DNA of 64,000 bases from Mycolicibacterium iranicum (GTDB lineage: Bacteria; Actinomycetota; Actinomycetes; Mycobacteriales; Mycobacteriaceae). This document shows, in pieces, positions 41,422 through 51,146 of this stretch. A program made the translations under genes and the position numbers. The stretch is from the NCBI RefSeq assembly GCF_001650495.1, contig NZ_LWCS01000054.1, positions 124,001 through 188,000 of the forward strand, in the 5' to 3' direction. The notes under the pieces were generated by a model that ran no database searches, had not been told where the DNA came from, and worked only from the letters and a program-made list of their open reading frames with translations. Within the stretch, counting starts at the first letter, position 1. Each line of letters opens with the position of its first letter.

Positions 41422-41930
41422 CTGACGAGCCCCCGGATGTAGGCGGCCTGGCCGAGGTGCTGGGCAGCGTCGTCGATGACGCTGACCAGCCGCGCACTGG
41501 CGGTCACCGGAGGCGTCCAGCGCGTGTCGATGACGCGTGCGAGTTCGTCTTCCGACACCGACGCCACGTACTCCAGCGACAGTTTGTGGACGGCGCGGTA
41601 GTAGCCCGCGAGCAGCGTAGCCGGCGCACGCACCTTGGCGACGTCGTCTGAGGTGTGGCCGTAGCCGTGCGCGTCGCGCGGCAAATCGAGACCGAACCGG
41701 TCCACCCAGCCGTCGCGGAACCACACCTGCTCAGTCCCCGCGATATCGCAGACCTGGGCGTCCTGCATGCGGGCGGTGTGCCAGATCAGCCAGGTGATCG
41801 TGTTCGCCTGCGGCGTCGGCTGGTAGTACGCGACGTCGTCGGTCAGGTTCTCGGTCAGGTCGTCGACGTGCTCGACCTGCCGCGTGAACAGATCGCGCAG
41901 CAGCTCCCGGGCTGAATCCATGTTCGCCAA
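41418..41930 (-). CDS. DinB-fold protein (DUF664/mycothiol-transferase-like)
   Basis: A 170-residue four-helix DinB-fold protein. Candidate metal-binding histidines lie in TWLIWHTARMQDAQV (H51) and near the C-terminus in VIDDAAQHLGQAAYIRG (H158), the usual DinB_2 spacing. In actinobacteria such proteins are thiol (mycothiol or bacillithiol) transferases or housekeeping proteins of unknown job. It follows the lipoprotein gene in the opposite reading order and is coupled by four bases to the PAP2 gene. Confidence 0.82.
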   Translation of the reverse strand: MANMDSARELLRDLFTRQVEHVDDLTENLTDDVAYYQPTPQANTITWLIWHTARMQDAQVCDIAGTEQVWFRDGWVDRFGLDLPRDAHGYGHTSDDVAKVRAPATLLAGYYRAVHKLSLEYVASVSEDELARVIDTRWTPPVTASARLVSVIDDAAQHLGQAAYIRGLVS

Positions 41931-41931
41931 G

Positions 41932-42906
41932 CTACGCCGGGCGAATGGCGTAGGCGACGTCGTAGACGATGCTGCCCGGACACACTGCGGTGAACGTCGC
42001 GGTCAACTCACCGGTCAACTCGCTCAACGGGTTCGATGCGGCGCTGGACGGAAGGGTCAGCGTCTCGGTTTCCGCAGCGATCCCGGCGCGGCCGTCCGCG
42101 CAGTCGGCGGGCAGCGGCACCATGGTGCGGACGAACTTCCCGTCGGCGAATTCGTACACACCGAGGAAGGCGTTGGTCTTACCCGGCTCCCCCGGGATCG
42201 TCGCCGTCGTCACGCAACGATCGGCGGTCCGCAGGCAGTTCGTTGCGACGCCGATGTCGGCGACTTCTGGTTCGCCGGGCGGATCACCGCGCCGCGCCTT
42301 GGTGAGGGTATAGCTGCCGCGAAACGCCGCCGCGGGCGAGATCTGCCGCGGCGGTTGCGCCGAGGGATCCGGCGCGGGAAATTCCGGCAGCGGGTCGCCC
42401 GCGCGCGTCATGGTGGGAGTGAGGGTGCTGACCGACGGACAGTTGCCGGTTCCCACCTGGGTAATGGTCGGGGCGAGCGTCATGTCGGGAGCGATCACGA
42501 TGTCCCAGATGGCCCACACGTCGCCCGTGAATTGCTCTCCGTTGGGCCCGGTGCAGGCGGCGCTGTTCTCCGTGAAGTTGACCATGACCCACCGGCCGTC
42601 CACGTAGTCGGCGACGCGCGGATTCTGCAGTGGCGCCGAGGGATTGTTCGGATCGGCGATCTCACCGCCGGCCGCCACGCAGCGGTTCTCGTCGCAGGAC
42701 GATCGGAACACCCAGCCGGCTTTGCCTTCGGTCAGGCCGGCAGCCGGGGCTCCGTTGGCGGTGCCCGTGCCGTCGTACTCGACGATGAACGACCCATCGA
42801 GATTCACCAGCGGTTCGACGGCGCGCCGCTCCGGCTCATCCTGCGCCGAGCAACCGCCGAGCACCGTAAGCAGGATCAAGCCCGCCGCCGCGGCCCCCCA
42901 GCGCAT
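41932..42906 (-). CDS. Lipoprotein of unknown function
   Basis: A 324-residue exported lipoprotein: leader GAAAAGLILLTVLGGC, lipobox VLGGC with C19. Two similar halves are suggested by repeated patterns, for example FRSSCDENRCVAAGG and GVATNCLRTADRCVTTATIP, each with a CxxxxC-like pair, and GRWVMVNFTENSA / GKFVRTMVPLP. The domain resembles cysteine-paired extracellular modules of other mycobacterial secreted proteins. No enzyme motif. It lies between the VOC gene and the DinB gene on the same strand, with gaps of one to three bases. Confidence 0.75.
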   Translation of the reverse strand: MRWGAAAAGLILLTVLGGCSAQDEPERRAVEPLVNLDGSFIVEYDGTGTANGAPAAGLTEGKAGWVFRSSCDENRCVAAGGEIADPNNPSAPLQNPRVADYVDGRWVMVNFTENSAACTGPNGEQFTGDVWAIWDIVIAPDMTLAPTITQVGTGNCPSVSTLTPTMTRAGDPLPEFPAPDPSAQPPRQISPAAAFRGSYTLTKARRGDPPGEPEVADIGVATNCLRTADRCVTTATIPGEPGKTNAFLGVYEFADGKFVRTMVPLPADCADGRAGIAAETETLTLPSSAASNPLSELTGELTATFTAVCPGSIVYDVAYAIRPA

Positions 42907-42909
42907 GCG

Positions 42910-43299
42910 TCAGGCCTTCGGGCCGCCGCCGTGGAAGACGGCCTCGACGTTGTTGCCGTCGAAGTCGCGCACGAACGCGCCGTAGTAGTTGTCGTGATAC
43001 TCGGGCCACAGACGGGGAGCGTGGAGTGACTCCGCGCCCGCCTCGATGGCGGCGTCGTAGAACGCCTGCACCGCGTCCGGGCCCGCGGCCTGGAACGCGA
43101 AGTGCGTCTCCCTGTTGGGACCGGCAGCCCCGCCGGCGCTCATGTCGGAGATCCAGAAGTCCGGTTTGCCCTCGGTGCCGTAGCCGATCGCGACGCCGAC
43201 ATCCATCTGCCGCGGGTATCCCAGAACGCCGAGGACCTTGTCGTAGAAGGCCTTCGACTTCTCCCAATCCGCACAGTTGATTCCGAAGTGGTCGATCAT
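42910..43299 (-). CDS. VOC-family (glyoxalase/dioxygenase fold) protein
   Basis: A 129-residue vicinal-oxygen-chelate protein with two beta-alpha-beta-beta-beta units. Metal-ligand candidates are H4 (MIDHFGI), H67 (ETHFAFQA) and E in NNVEAVFHG near the end. No substrate can be named; relatives include glyoxalases, dioxygenases and antibiotic-binding proteins. The ATG at 43299 is chosen, although an ATG five codons earlier is in frame and would nearly touch the divergent amidohydrolase start at 43322. Confidence 0.87.
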   Translation of the reverse strand: MIDHFGINCADWEKSKAFYDKVLGVLGYPRQMDVGVAIGYGTEGKPDFWISDMSAGGAAGPNRETHFAFQAAGPDAVQAFYDAAIEAGAESLHAPRLWPEYHDNYYGAFVRDFDGNNVEAVFHGGGPKA

Positions 43300-43321
43300 C
43301 GCCTCACCGTACATTCGGGGT

Positions 43322-45046
43322 ATGACATACGACCTGATCATTCGTGGGGGGACGATTGTCGACGGACTCGGGGGCGAGCCCTTCGTCGGTGATGTGGGGG
43401 TGCGCGACGGAGTCATCGCCTCGGTGGGCGCCGTGGTCAGTGACGCGAAGCGGGAGATCGACGCGACCGGCCTGCTCGTCACCCCGGGTTTCGTCGATCT
43501 GCACACCCACTACGACGGGCAGGCCATCTGGTCGGACCGGATGACGCCGTCGTCGGCGCACGGCGTGACCACCGCGGTCATGGGTAACTGCGGTGTCGGG
43601 TTCGCACCGTGCCGTCCGGAAGACCACGACACCCTCGTCGATGTGATGGCCGGTGTCGAGGACATCCCCGGCGTCGTGATGGTCGACGGCCTGCCCTGGA
43701 CGTGGGAGACGTTCCCCGAGTTCCTCGACGCGCTGGACTCTCGGCGACGGGACATCGATGTCGCCGCGTTCCTTCCCCATTCGCCGCTGCGCGTGTACGT
43801 GATGGGCCGGCGCGGCGTCGACCGTGAACCGCCGACCGCCGAGGATCTCGCGCTGATGCGCAAACTCGCCGCCGAAGCCGTCCACGCCGGCGCGTTGGGC
43901 TTCGCGTCCTCGCGGCTGACCCTGCACAAAACCGCGGGTGGACAACCGATTCCCAGTTACGAGGCCGAGTACGCCGAGATCGAGGCGATCGCCCGTGGCG
44001 TCGACGACGCGGGCGGCGGGCTGCTGCAGTTCGTACCCGACCTGATGGCGGGCGATTACGAGGGTGCGCTGAAAGCCGTGTTCGACGTCGCCTCGGAGGT
44101 GGGCCTGCCGGTGACGTTCACACTCGCGATCGGCAACGCCGGCCCGCCCATCCATCTCGACGCGCTGCGGATGGTGGAGAAGGCCAATGCGGACGGAGGG
44201 AACGTCACCGGGCAGATCTTCCCGCGACCGATCGGGCTGGTGCTCGGCCTGGACCTGTCCGGAAATCCGTTCGTCATGTACCCGTCCTACCGCGAGATCG
44301 CCGGCCTTCCGTTGGCTGACCGCGTTGCCGAGATGCGCAAACCCGAAGTACGCGAACGGATCTTGAGCGACAAGCCCGCCAGCGACGGCCACCCGCTGAT
44401 GTTCGCCGCGCAGGCCTGGGACTACATGTTCTCGCTCGGCGATCCACCGAACTACGAACCTGCGCGGGAAGATTCGATCGGCGCGCGCGCCCGCGCCCGC
44501 GGTGTCAGCCCGCTCGAAGAGGCCTACGACCGCCTGCTCGACGACGACGGTCACGCCATGCTGCTGGTCACGCTTGCCAACTTCCGTGACGGCTCACTGG
44601 ACACGGTGGCGGAGTTGATCCGCCGCGACGACGTCGTGCTGGGTCTGGGCGATGGCGGGGCGCACTACGGGATGATCTGTGACGCAAGCTTTCCCACATA
44701 CATGCTGACCCACTGGGTGCGTGACCGCGAGTCGGGTCGACTGTCGATCCCCGAGGTGGTCCGCGAGCTTACCTCGGTGCCCGCGCGGGTGGCGGGGCTG
44801 GCCGATCGAGGCCGAATCGCGGTGGGCTACAAGGCCGATCTGAATGTCATCGACACCGAAGCGCTGCGACTGCACAAGCCCGTCATCGTCGGTGACCTGC
44901 CCGCCGGCGGACGCAGGCTGGACCAGACCGCCGACGGCTACGTCGCCACGATCGTGTCCGGCGAGGTGATCGCCGAGAACGGCGCGCCGACCGACGCCCG
45001 TCCCGGCGTCTTGATCCGGGGCCGCCGGCCTGCGCCGACGGCATGA
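43322..45046 (+). CDS. Amidohydrolase, N-acyl-D-amino-acid deacylase-like
   Basis: A 574-residue metal-dependent hydrolase. The opening YDLIIRGGTIVDGLGGEPFV leads to the metal motif HTHYDGQ at 61-67. The conserved cysteine follows in GNCGVGFAPCR, and late motifs are LGLGDGGAHYGMICDASFP (metal aspartate) and GRIAVGYKADLNVID. The family contains D-aminoacylases and related cyclic-amide hydrolases. It is cytosolic. It is divergent from the VOC gene with 22 bases between starts, so the promoters must overlap. A 68-codon gene is coupled to its end by ATGA. Confidence 0.9.
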   Translation: MTYDLIIRGGTIVDGLGGEPFVGDVGVRDGVIASVGAVVSDAKREIDATGLLVTPGFVDLHTHYDGQAIWSDRMTPSSAHGVTTAVMGNCGVGFAPCRPEDHDTLVDVMAGVEDIPGVVMVDGLPWTWETFPEFLDALDSRRRDIDVAAFLPHSPLRVYVMGRRGVDREPPTAEDLALMRKLAAEAVHAGALGFASSRLTLHKTAGGQPIPSYEAEYAEIEAIARGVDDAGGGLLQFVPDLMAGDYEGALKAVFDVASEVGLPVTFTLAIGNAGPPIHLDALRMVEKANADGGNVTGQIFPRPIGLVLGLDLSGNPFVMYPSYREIAGLPLADRVAEMRKPEVRERILSDKPASDGHPLMFAAQAWDYMFSLGDPPNYEPAREDSIGARARARGVSPLEEAYDRLLDDDGHAMLLVTLANFRDGSLDTVAELIRRDDVVLGLGDGGAHYGMICDASFPTYMLTHWVRDRESGRLSIPEVVRELTSVPARVAGLADRGRIAVGYKADLNVIDTEALRLHKPVIVGDLPAGGRRLDQTADGYVATIVSGEVIAENGAPTDARPGVLIRGRRPAPTA

Positions 45047-45249
45047 GCCGCGTCGCCCCGCCGTGGACCGAGGAGGACGCGGCGGGCATCGACAGCCGGG
45101 GCCATCCCGATCCTGGGCCGCTGCCTTTCCGGCGGGCAACGGATGGAGCTGCGATCGCCGTCGCCTGGTACCGCACCATCTGCACGCTGTGCAACGGACT
45201 CGACCTGCCCACCGAGGGCTGGGTGCGGAGCTGGCCCGTCTCAGCGTGA
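45043..45249 (+). CDS. Small cysteine-containing protein
   Basis: A 68-residue protein whose ATG overlaps the amidohydrolase TGA (ATGA), which supports translation. It is proline/glycine-rich at first, then has AVAWYRTICTLCNGLDLPTE with a CxxC pair (C47, C50) near the C-terminus. No family is recognised. The last nine bases overlap the end of the convergent SDR gene. It could be a small redox or metal partner of the amidohydrolase, but that is only inference. Confidence 0.6.
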   Translation: MSRVAPPWTEEDAAGIDSRGHPDPGPLPFRRATDGAAIAVAWYRTICTLCNGLDLPTEGWVRSWPVSA

Positions 45250-46053
45250 CTGTCGCAGCGCCGGATGCTGGTTCTTGAGCAACGGCAGCAGCAGCCTGCG
45301 AGGCAGGAACTCGAACACCCGGGCGGGAATCTCGTTCTGCCATCCCGGGATAACGCTGCGCCCGCTCTCGAGTGCCTCGATTCCCTTCTTCGCGACCTCG
45401 CGCGACGGTATCCACAGGAACTTCGGAAACGCGGCGGCGAACGTGCGCTCGTCCATCCCGGCGACCTCCAGGAATTCGGTGCGCACCGGTCCCGGATGCA
45501 ATGCGGCGACGGTGACTCCGGTGCCGGCGAGCTCGCCGCGCAGCCCGTCGGTGTAGGACCGGACGAATGCCTTGGTCGCGGCGTAGCCCGACTGTCCGGG
45601 AAATGGCTGGAATCCCGCCGTGGAGCCGACGTTGAGGATCGCGCCGCGCCCGCGCGGCACCATCTGTTGCACGGCACGGGTGGTGAGGTCGATGACGGCT
45701 TCGACGTTGACGCGCACCTGGTTGATCTCGGCCTGCGGGGTCGAGTCGACGACCGGGCCGATGGTGCCGATACCGGCGTTGTTGATCAGGATGTAGGCGG
45801 TCAGGCCGAGCCGTTCGACTTCGGCGAGCAGATCGGCGCGGGCTTCGGCGTCGGCGACATCACAGGCGATGACCTCGACGCGGACTTTTCCGGAGAGCTC
45901 GTCGGCGAGATCACGCAGACGATCCTCACGACGCGCCACGAGGGTGACGCCGTGCCCGCGGGCCGCGAGCTCGCGAGCGAGGTCGGCACCGATGCCCGAG
46001 GAAGCCCCGGTGACGACGGCGGTGGTGGTCGGTGACGGTGAAGGGAGCGGCAT
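45241..46053 (-). CDS. SDR-family oxidoreductase
   Basis: A 270-residue classical short-chain dehydrogenase with TGASSGIG at 15-22, NNAG near 91-94, the catalytic serine in NVGSTAGFQ, and YAATK near 157-161. The C-terminus WQNEIPARVFEFLPRRLLLP is basic and hydrophobic, a pattern of mycobacterial SDRs that act on lipid substrates. The substrate is unknown. It is divergent from the PPOX-fold gene at 46086 (32 bases between starts). Confidence 0.88.
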   Translation of the reverse strand: MPLPSPSPTTTAVVTGASSGIGADLARELAARGHGVTLVARREDRLRDLADELSGKVRVEVIACDVADAEARADLLAEVERLGLTAYILINNAGIGTIGPVVDSTPQAEINQVRVNVEAVIDLTTRAVQQMVPRGRGAILNVGSTAGFQPFPGQSGYAATKAFVRSYTDGLRGELAGTGVTVAALHPGPVRTEFLEVAGMDERTFAAAFPKFLWIPSREVAKKGIEALESGRSVIPGWQNEIPARVFEFLPRRLLLPLLKNQHPALRQSR

Positions 46054-46085
46054 GCCTTCGAAAACTACGCCGTACGCTCGGGCCC

Positions 46086-46457
46086 ATGAGCGTCAAGGTC
46101 GATCTGGACACGTTGGCCGACACCCTCGGCGACTTCTCGTACGCATATCTCGTCACGGTCGGCGACGACTGCCGCGCGCATACCGTGGCGATCCAGCCGG
46201 TGCTGACCGGCGACGTTTTCCGCATCGGGTCGGTCGGCAACAGCACGCGCCGCAACGCCGCTGCCCACCCAGACGTGACTCTGGTCTGGCCGCCCCGCGA
46301 AACCGGCGGCTACACCCTGATCATCGACGGTCACGCCGCCCCTGCCGAGGACGGACTGCACGTCACCCCTACCGGCGCGGTGCTGCACCGACCCGCGCAG
46401 CCAGGCACACCCACGGCATCCGGATGTGGGGACGACTGTGTGCCGCTGGGTGACTGA
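46086..46457 (+). CDS. Pyridoxamine 5'-phosphate oxidase-fold protein
   Basis: A 123-residue split-barrel flavin/F420-binding-type protein: FSYAYLVTVGDDCRAHTVAI, then GSVGNSTRRNAAAHPDVTLV, typical of small PPOX-fold proteins that bind FMN or F420. The C-terminus contains SGCGDDCVPL with two cysteines. The start at 46086 (MSVKVD) is chosen, because the longer frame would cross the SDR start. The reaction is unknown. It converges on the quinone-reductase-like gene with two bases between stops. Confidence 0.8.
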   Translation: MSVKVDLDTLADTLGDFSYAYLVTVGDDCRAHTVAIQPVLTGDVFRIGSVGNSTRRNAAAHPDVTLVWPPRETGGYTLIIDGHAAPAEDGLHVTPTGAVLHRPAQPGTPTASGCGDDCVPLGD

Positions 46458-46459
46458 CG

Positions 46460-47461
46460 TCAGCGGGTGACGACGATCTTGCCGATCGCTCGGCCGGCCT
46501 TCACTTCACGGTTGGCCTCCCGCAGTCCCGCCGCGGAAAAGTCCTCGATGGTCTTGGTGACCGTCGTACGCAGCGTCCCGTTGTCGACGAGCTCGGCCGT
46601 CGCGGCCAACAGCCGCTGCTGCTCGATCATGTCGGGCGTCTCGAACATCGGTCGCGTGAACATCAATTCCCAGTGCCACGCAATACTTTTCGCCTTCAAC
46701 CCGACCAGGTCGAGCCCTGCGGGTTCGTCGATCGCGGTGATGTGCCCGAACGGTTTGACGATCGCGGCGTAGTCGTCGATGTTTCCCGCCGAGTGCGGGG
46801 AGAACAGGAGATCCACGCCGTCAGGGGCGACCTGCAGCGTCTCCTCCCGGAGGCGGCGGTGGTCGACGACGGCGTCGGCGCCCATGTTGTGCGCCCACCC
46901 GCGCGACTCGTCACGGCTCGCGGTGCCGATCACCCGGAGCCCGGTCAACGCCTTCGCGAGCTGCATCATGATCGAGCCGACGCCGCCCGCCGCGCCGACA
47001 ACCAGCAGGTCACCCGTCGACTCCCGCGTCAACCCGAAGCGGTCGAACAGTGACTCCCACGCCGTGATGGTGGTCAACGGCAGCGCGGCGGCCTCGGCAA
47101 AAGACAGCGACGACGGCTTGGGGGACACGATGCGTTCGTCGACAGTCTGGAACTGCGCGTAGCTGCCCGGCCTGTTGAGGTCACCTGCGTACCAGACCTC
47201 GTCACCCACGTCGAGCGTGCCGACGTCGGAGCCGACCGCTTCCACCACGCCCGCGGCGTCGTAGCCGAGGATCACCGGCTCCGAGTCCGCAGTGATTCCG
47301 GCCTGCACCTTCCAGTCCGCGGGGTTCACCGAGACCGCCATCACGCGCACCAGGACGTCACGCGGGCGCGGGTCGGGAATGTCGACGACGATGTCGCGCA
47401 GGCTGTCTTCGATGGAATCGGCGGCGAAGGCCCCGATCGCGGTCATCGTTGAGGTGGTCAT
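46460..47461 (-). CDS. Zinc-free MDR oxidoreductase (quinone-reductase-like)
   Basis: A 333-residue medium-chain reductase of the NADPH:quinone oxidoreductase type. VSVNPADWKVQAGI and YDAAGVVEAVGSDV lie in the catalytic domain, where zinc-ligand cysteines are lacking, and NADPH motif VGAAGGVGSIMMQLAK lies near 153-168. It should reduce quinones or enones in the cytosol. The start at 47461 (MTTSTM) is chosen; MTAIG five codons later is an alternative. It lies downstream of groEL2 on the same strand, but behind a strong terminator, so it should have its own promoter in 47462-47620. Confidence 0.87.
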   Translation of the reverse strand: MTTSTMTAIGAFAADSIEDSLRDIVVDIPDPRPRDVLVRVMAVSVNPADWKVQAGITADSEPVILGYDAAGVVEAVGSDVGTLDVGDEVWYAGDLNRPGSYAQFQTVDERIVSPKPSSLSFAEAAALPLTTITAWESLFDRFGLTRESTGDLLVVGAAGGVGSIMMQLAKALTGLRVIGTASRDESRGWAHNMGADAVVDHRRLREETLQVAPDGVDLLFSPHSAGNIDDYAAIVKPFGHITAIDEPAGLDLVGLKAKSIAWHWELMFTRPMFETPDMIEQQRLLAATAELVDNGTLRTTVTKTIEDFSAAGLREANREVKAGRAIGKIVVTR

Positions 47462-47624
47462 GCCCACAGTGAACTCGCCCACCACCGCTTTTCTTCCGGG
47501 TGCCGAACATCGCTGCGGCAGAAGACCACCGGGAACAGTCGCGGCTGACTCCGACGAGAGTGAGCCTCCTGCAAGCATTTCGGACCGAACCTGTGCGCAG
47601 ACCCCACGTTGGGGATAACGAAAA

Positions 47625-47654
47625 GCCCCGGCGCTGCTGACGCAACGCCGGGGC
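47625..47654 (-). terminator. groEL2 intrinsic terminator
   Basis: GCCCCGGCG at 47625-47633 and CGCCGGGGC at 47646-47654 give a perfect 9-bp GC stem with a 12-base loop. Read on the minus strand, it is followed by CTTTTCG, a short T-tract. It begins 17 bases past the groEL2 stop. Confidence 0.85.
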
Positions 47655-47670
47655 CCTCTCGAACAGGGAC

Positions 47671-49296
<1,626 letters not shown>

Positions 49297-49408
49297 TGCG
49301 AAGTGTTCCTCCGGGATTGGGGATGCACGTCTCGTGGTCGGAAGCGGTGCCCGCGACGGACGACCGGGGCTGTGCTCGCAGATGCGGCCCCGACCTCACC
49401 GGCCCGAC

Positions 49409-49435
49409 CTAGCACTCGCTGGTCGCGAGTGCCAA
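49409..49435. promoter_or_regulatory. CIRCE element 1 (HrcA operator)
   Basis: CTAGCACTC at 49409-49417, nine bases, then GAGTGCCAA at 49427-49435. This matches the CIRCE consensus TTAGCACTC-N9-GAGTGCTAA at 16 of 18 positions. It lies 112 bases upstream of the groEL2 start. HrcA binding to CIRCE is the known repression system of mycobacterial groEL2. Confidence 0.92.
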
Positions 49436-49443
49436 CTGCATTC

Positions 49444-49470
49444 TTAGCACTCGACCTGGGAGAGTGCAAG
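49444..49470. promoter_or_regulatory. CIRCE element 2 (HrcA operator)
   Basis: TTAGCACTC at 49444-49452, nine bases, then GAGTGCAAG at 49462-49470. The left arm is perfect and the right arm has two mismatches to consensus. The centre lies 35 bases from that of element 1. The two sites probably flank or cover the groEL2 core promoter. Confidence 0.88.
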
Positions 49471-49515
49471 GTCGGAATGGCTGCGGCGAAGCCGTCTGCG
49501 GGCCCACCCTGCGGG

Positions 49516-50070
49516 TCAGCTGGCGCGCAGTCCGTCGAGCACCACCTCGAGGACGCGCGTCGCGGCGTCGTTGTTGTAGCCCTGCACCGCCTGAAGCCCC
49601 ACCAGCAGCGCCTTCACGTCGGCGACGCCGACGTCGCGGCGGGCGGTGCCGGCTGCTTGCGCTGCACGCAGCAGGGCATCGAGCATGTCCAGGAAGTCGC
49701 TCTCCGCCTCGGGAATCGCGGCGTTGACGTCGATGCCGACGCCGGCCAGCGCCTCGCCGAGCCCGCGGTCGGTCGCCCCCCACTGCAGCACCATGGATCG
49801 CAGGAACTGAAACAGCGCCTCGCCCGGTTCGGCGTCGTCGAGCATCGTCCGGCCCGCGGCCACGATGCTGCGGATGCGGCTCTCGATGACGGCGCGAAAC
49901 AGGTCTTCCTTCGTCGGAAAGTGTCGGTAGACCGTGCCGGCGCCGACCCCGGCCCGCCGGGCTATCTCGTCGATCGGCACCGCCAGCCCGTCCGCGGCGA
50001 AGGTCTCGTAGGCGACCTCAAGCACGCGCGCACGGTTGCGTGCCGCGTCTGCGCGCAGGGGCCGATTCAC
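49516..50070 (-). CDS. TetR-family regulator of the adjacent SDR operon
   Basis: A 184-residue repressor with helix-turn-helix at about 32-52 (IDEIARRAGVGAGTVYRHFP) and a C-terminal domain of the SACE_7040 type seen in many actinobacterial TetR proteins. The start is GTG at 50070. It is divergent from the tandem SDR genes with 98 bases between starts, which hold a large inverted repeat (50096-50143). The usual inference for this layout is repression of the divergent genes and of itself. The ligand is unknown. Confidence 0.88.
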   Translation of the reverse strand: MNRPLRADAARNRARVLEVAYETFAADGLAVPIDEIARRAGVGAGTVYRHFPTKEDLFRAVIESRIRSIVAAGRTMLDDAEPGEALFQFLRSMVLQWGATDRGLGEALAGVGIDVNAAIPEAESDFLDMLDALLRAAQAAGTARRDVGVADVKALLVGLQAVQGYNNDAATRVLEVVLDGLRAS

Positions 50071-50095
50071 GACGATCTCCTCGGGAATAGATAAC

Positions 50096-50143
50096 CGGGG
50101 CGTGCGTTCCGTATAGTGATCGACAAACGGAGCGAGCGCCCCG
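50096..50143. promoter_or_regulatory. TetR operator candidate over the SDR promoter
   Basis: The arms are CGGGGCGTGCGTTCCGT at 50096-50112 and ACGGAGCGAGCGCCCCG at 50127-50143. They pair at 14 of 17 positions around a 14-base spacer. The spacer holds a -10-like TATAGT at 50112-50117 for the rightward SDR genes, so a bound repressor would sit on both sides of it. Confidence 0.65.
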
Positions 50144-50168
50144 TTTCAACTTACTCTAGGAGACCGTC

Positions 50169-51068
50169 ATGACGAACTGGACCACTTCCGACATTCCCGA
50201 CCAGACCGGCCGCACCGCAGTCATCACCGGCGCCAACACCGGCCTCGGCTTCGAGACCGCCAAAGCCCTGGCCGCCACGGGCGCCACAGTGGTCATCGCG
50301 GCGCGCAACATCGACAAGGGACAGGACGCGGTCCGCCGCATCCGACAGGAGGCGCCACAGGCGACCGTCGCACTGCAGCAGCTCGACCTCAGCTCGCTGG
50401 ATTCGGTGCGTGCCGCCGCCGACCAGCTCAAGTGCGACCACGCGACCATCGACCTGCTCGTCAACAACGCGGGCGTGATGTACACGCCACGGCAGGAGAC
50501 CGCGGACGGCTTCGAGCTCCAGTTCGGCACCAACCACCTGGGCCACTTCGCACTCACCGGGCTGCTCCTCGATCAGATCGAAGCAGCTCCGGCCGGGCGC
50601 ATCGTCACCGTAAGCAGCATCGGTCACCGCATCCGCGCCGACATTCACTTCGACGATCTGCAGCTCGCACGCAACTACAACCGCGTCGTGGCCTACGGCC
50701 AGTCCAAGCTCGCCAATCTGCTGTTCACCTACGAGCTGCAGCGGCGGTTGTCCGCTGCTGGATCGTCGACAGCCGCGCTGGCGGCACACCCGGGCGGGTC
50801 GAACACCGAACTCGGCCGACACCTGCCGCTGCTCGACCCGGTGTTTCGCGCGGTGTCCCAGAGCGCGTCGATGGGAGCTCTCCCGACCCTGCGCGCCGCG
50901 ACCGATCCGGCGGCGCGAGGCGGCCAGTACTACGGCCCGTCGGGACCCTTCGAGCTCCGCGGGTACCCCCAGGTGGTGTCGTCGAGCAAGCGGTCCCACG
51001 ATGCCGCGCTGCAGCGGCGGCTGTGGACGGTATCCGAGGAGCTGACCAAAGTGGTGTACAGCGTCTGA
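50169..51068 (+). CDS. Rv0439c-like SDR oxidoreductase, tandem copy A
   Basis: A 299-residue SDR of the retinol-dehydrogenase-like group. TGANTGLG is at 20-27, NNAGVMYTP near 101-109, the catalytic serine lies in TVSSIGHRI and the catalytic pair in YGQSK near 177-181. The opening DIPDQTGRTAVITGANTGLG is shared with copy B (51147-52049) and nearly so with the SDR at 61621. Substrate is unknown; relatives take hydrophobic aldehydes or ketones. AGGAG lies upstream of the ATG. It is the first gene under the divergent TetR. Confidence 0.92.
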   Translation: MTNWTTSDIPDQTGRTAVITGANTGLGFETAKALAATGATVVIAARNIDKGQDAVRRIRQEAPQATVALQQLDLSSLDSVRAAADQLKCDHATIDLLVNNAGVMYTPRQETADGFELQFGTNHLGHFALTGLLLDQIEAAPAGRIVTVSSIGHRIRADIHFDDLQLARNYNRVVAYGQSKLANLLFTYELQRRLSAAGSSTAALAAHPGGSNTELGRHLPLLDPVFRAVSQSASMGALPTLRAATDPAARGGQYYGPSGPFELRGYPQVVSSSKRSHDAALQRRLWTVSEELTKVVYSV

Positions 51069-51146
51069 GGCGGCTTGACTGCCTGCCCCCACCGACTCGA
51101 CCAACCAGGACAATCGAACCATCCCCTGTTTTTAGGAGCTCACCCC

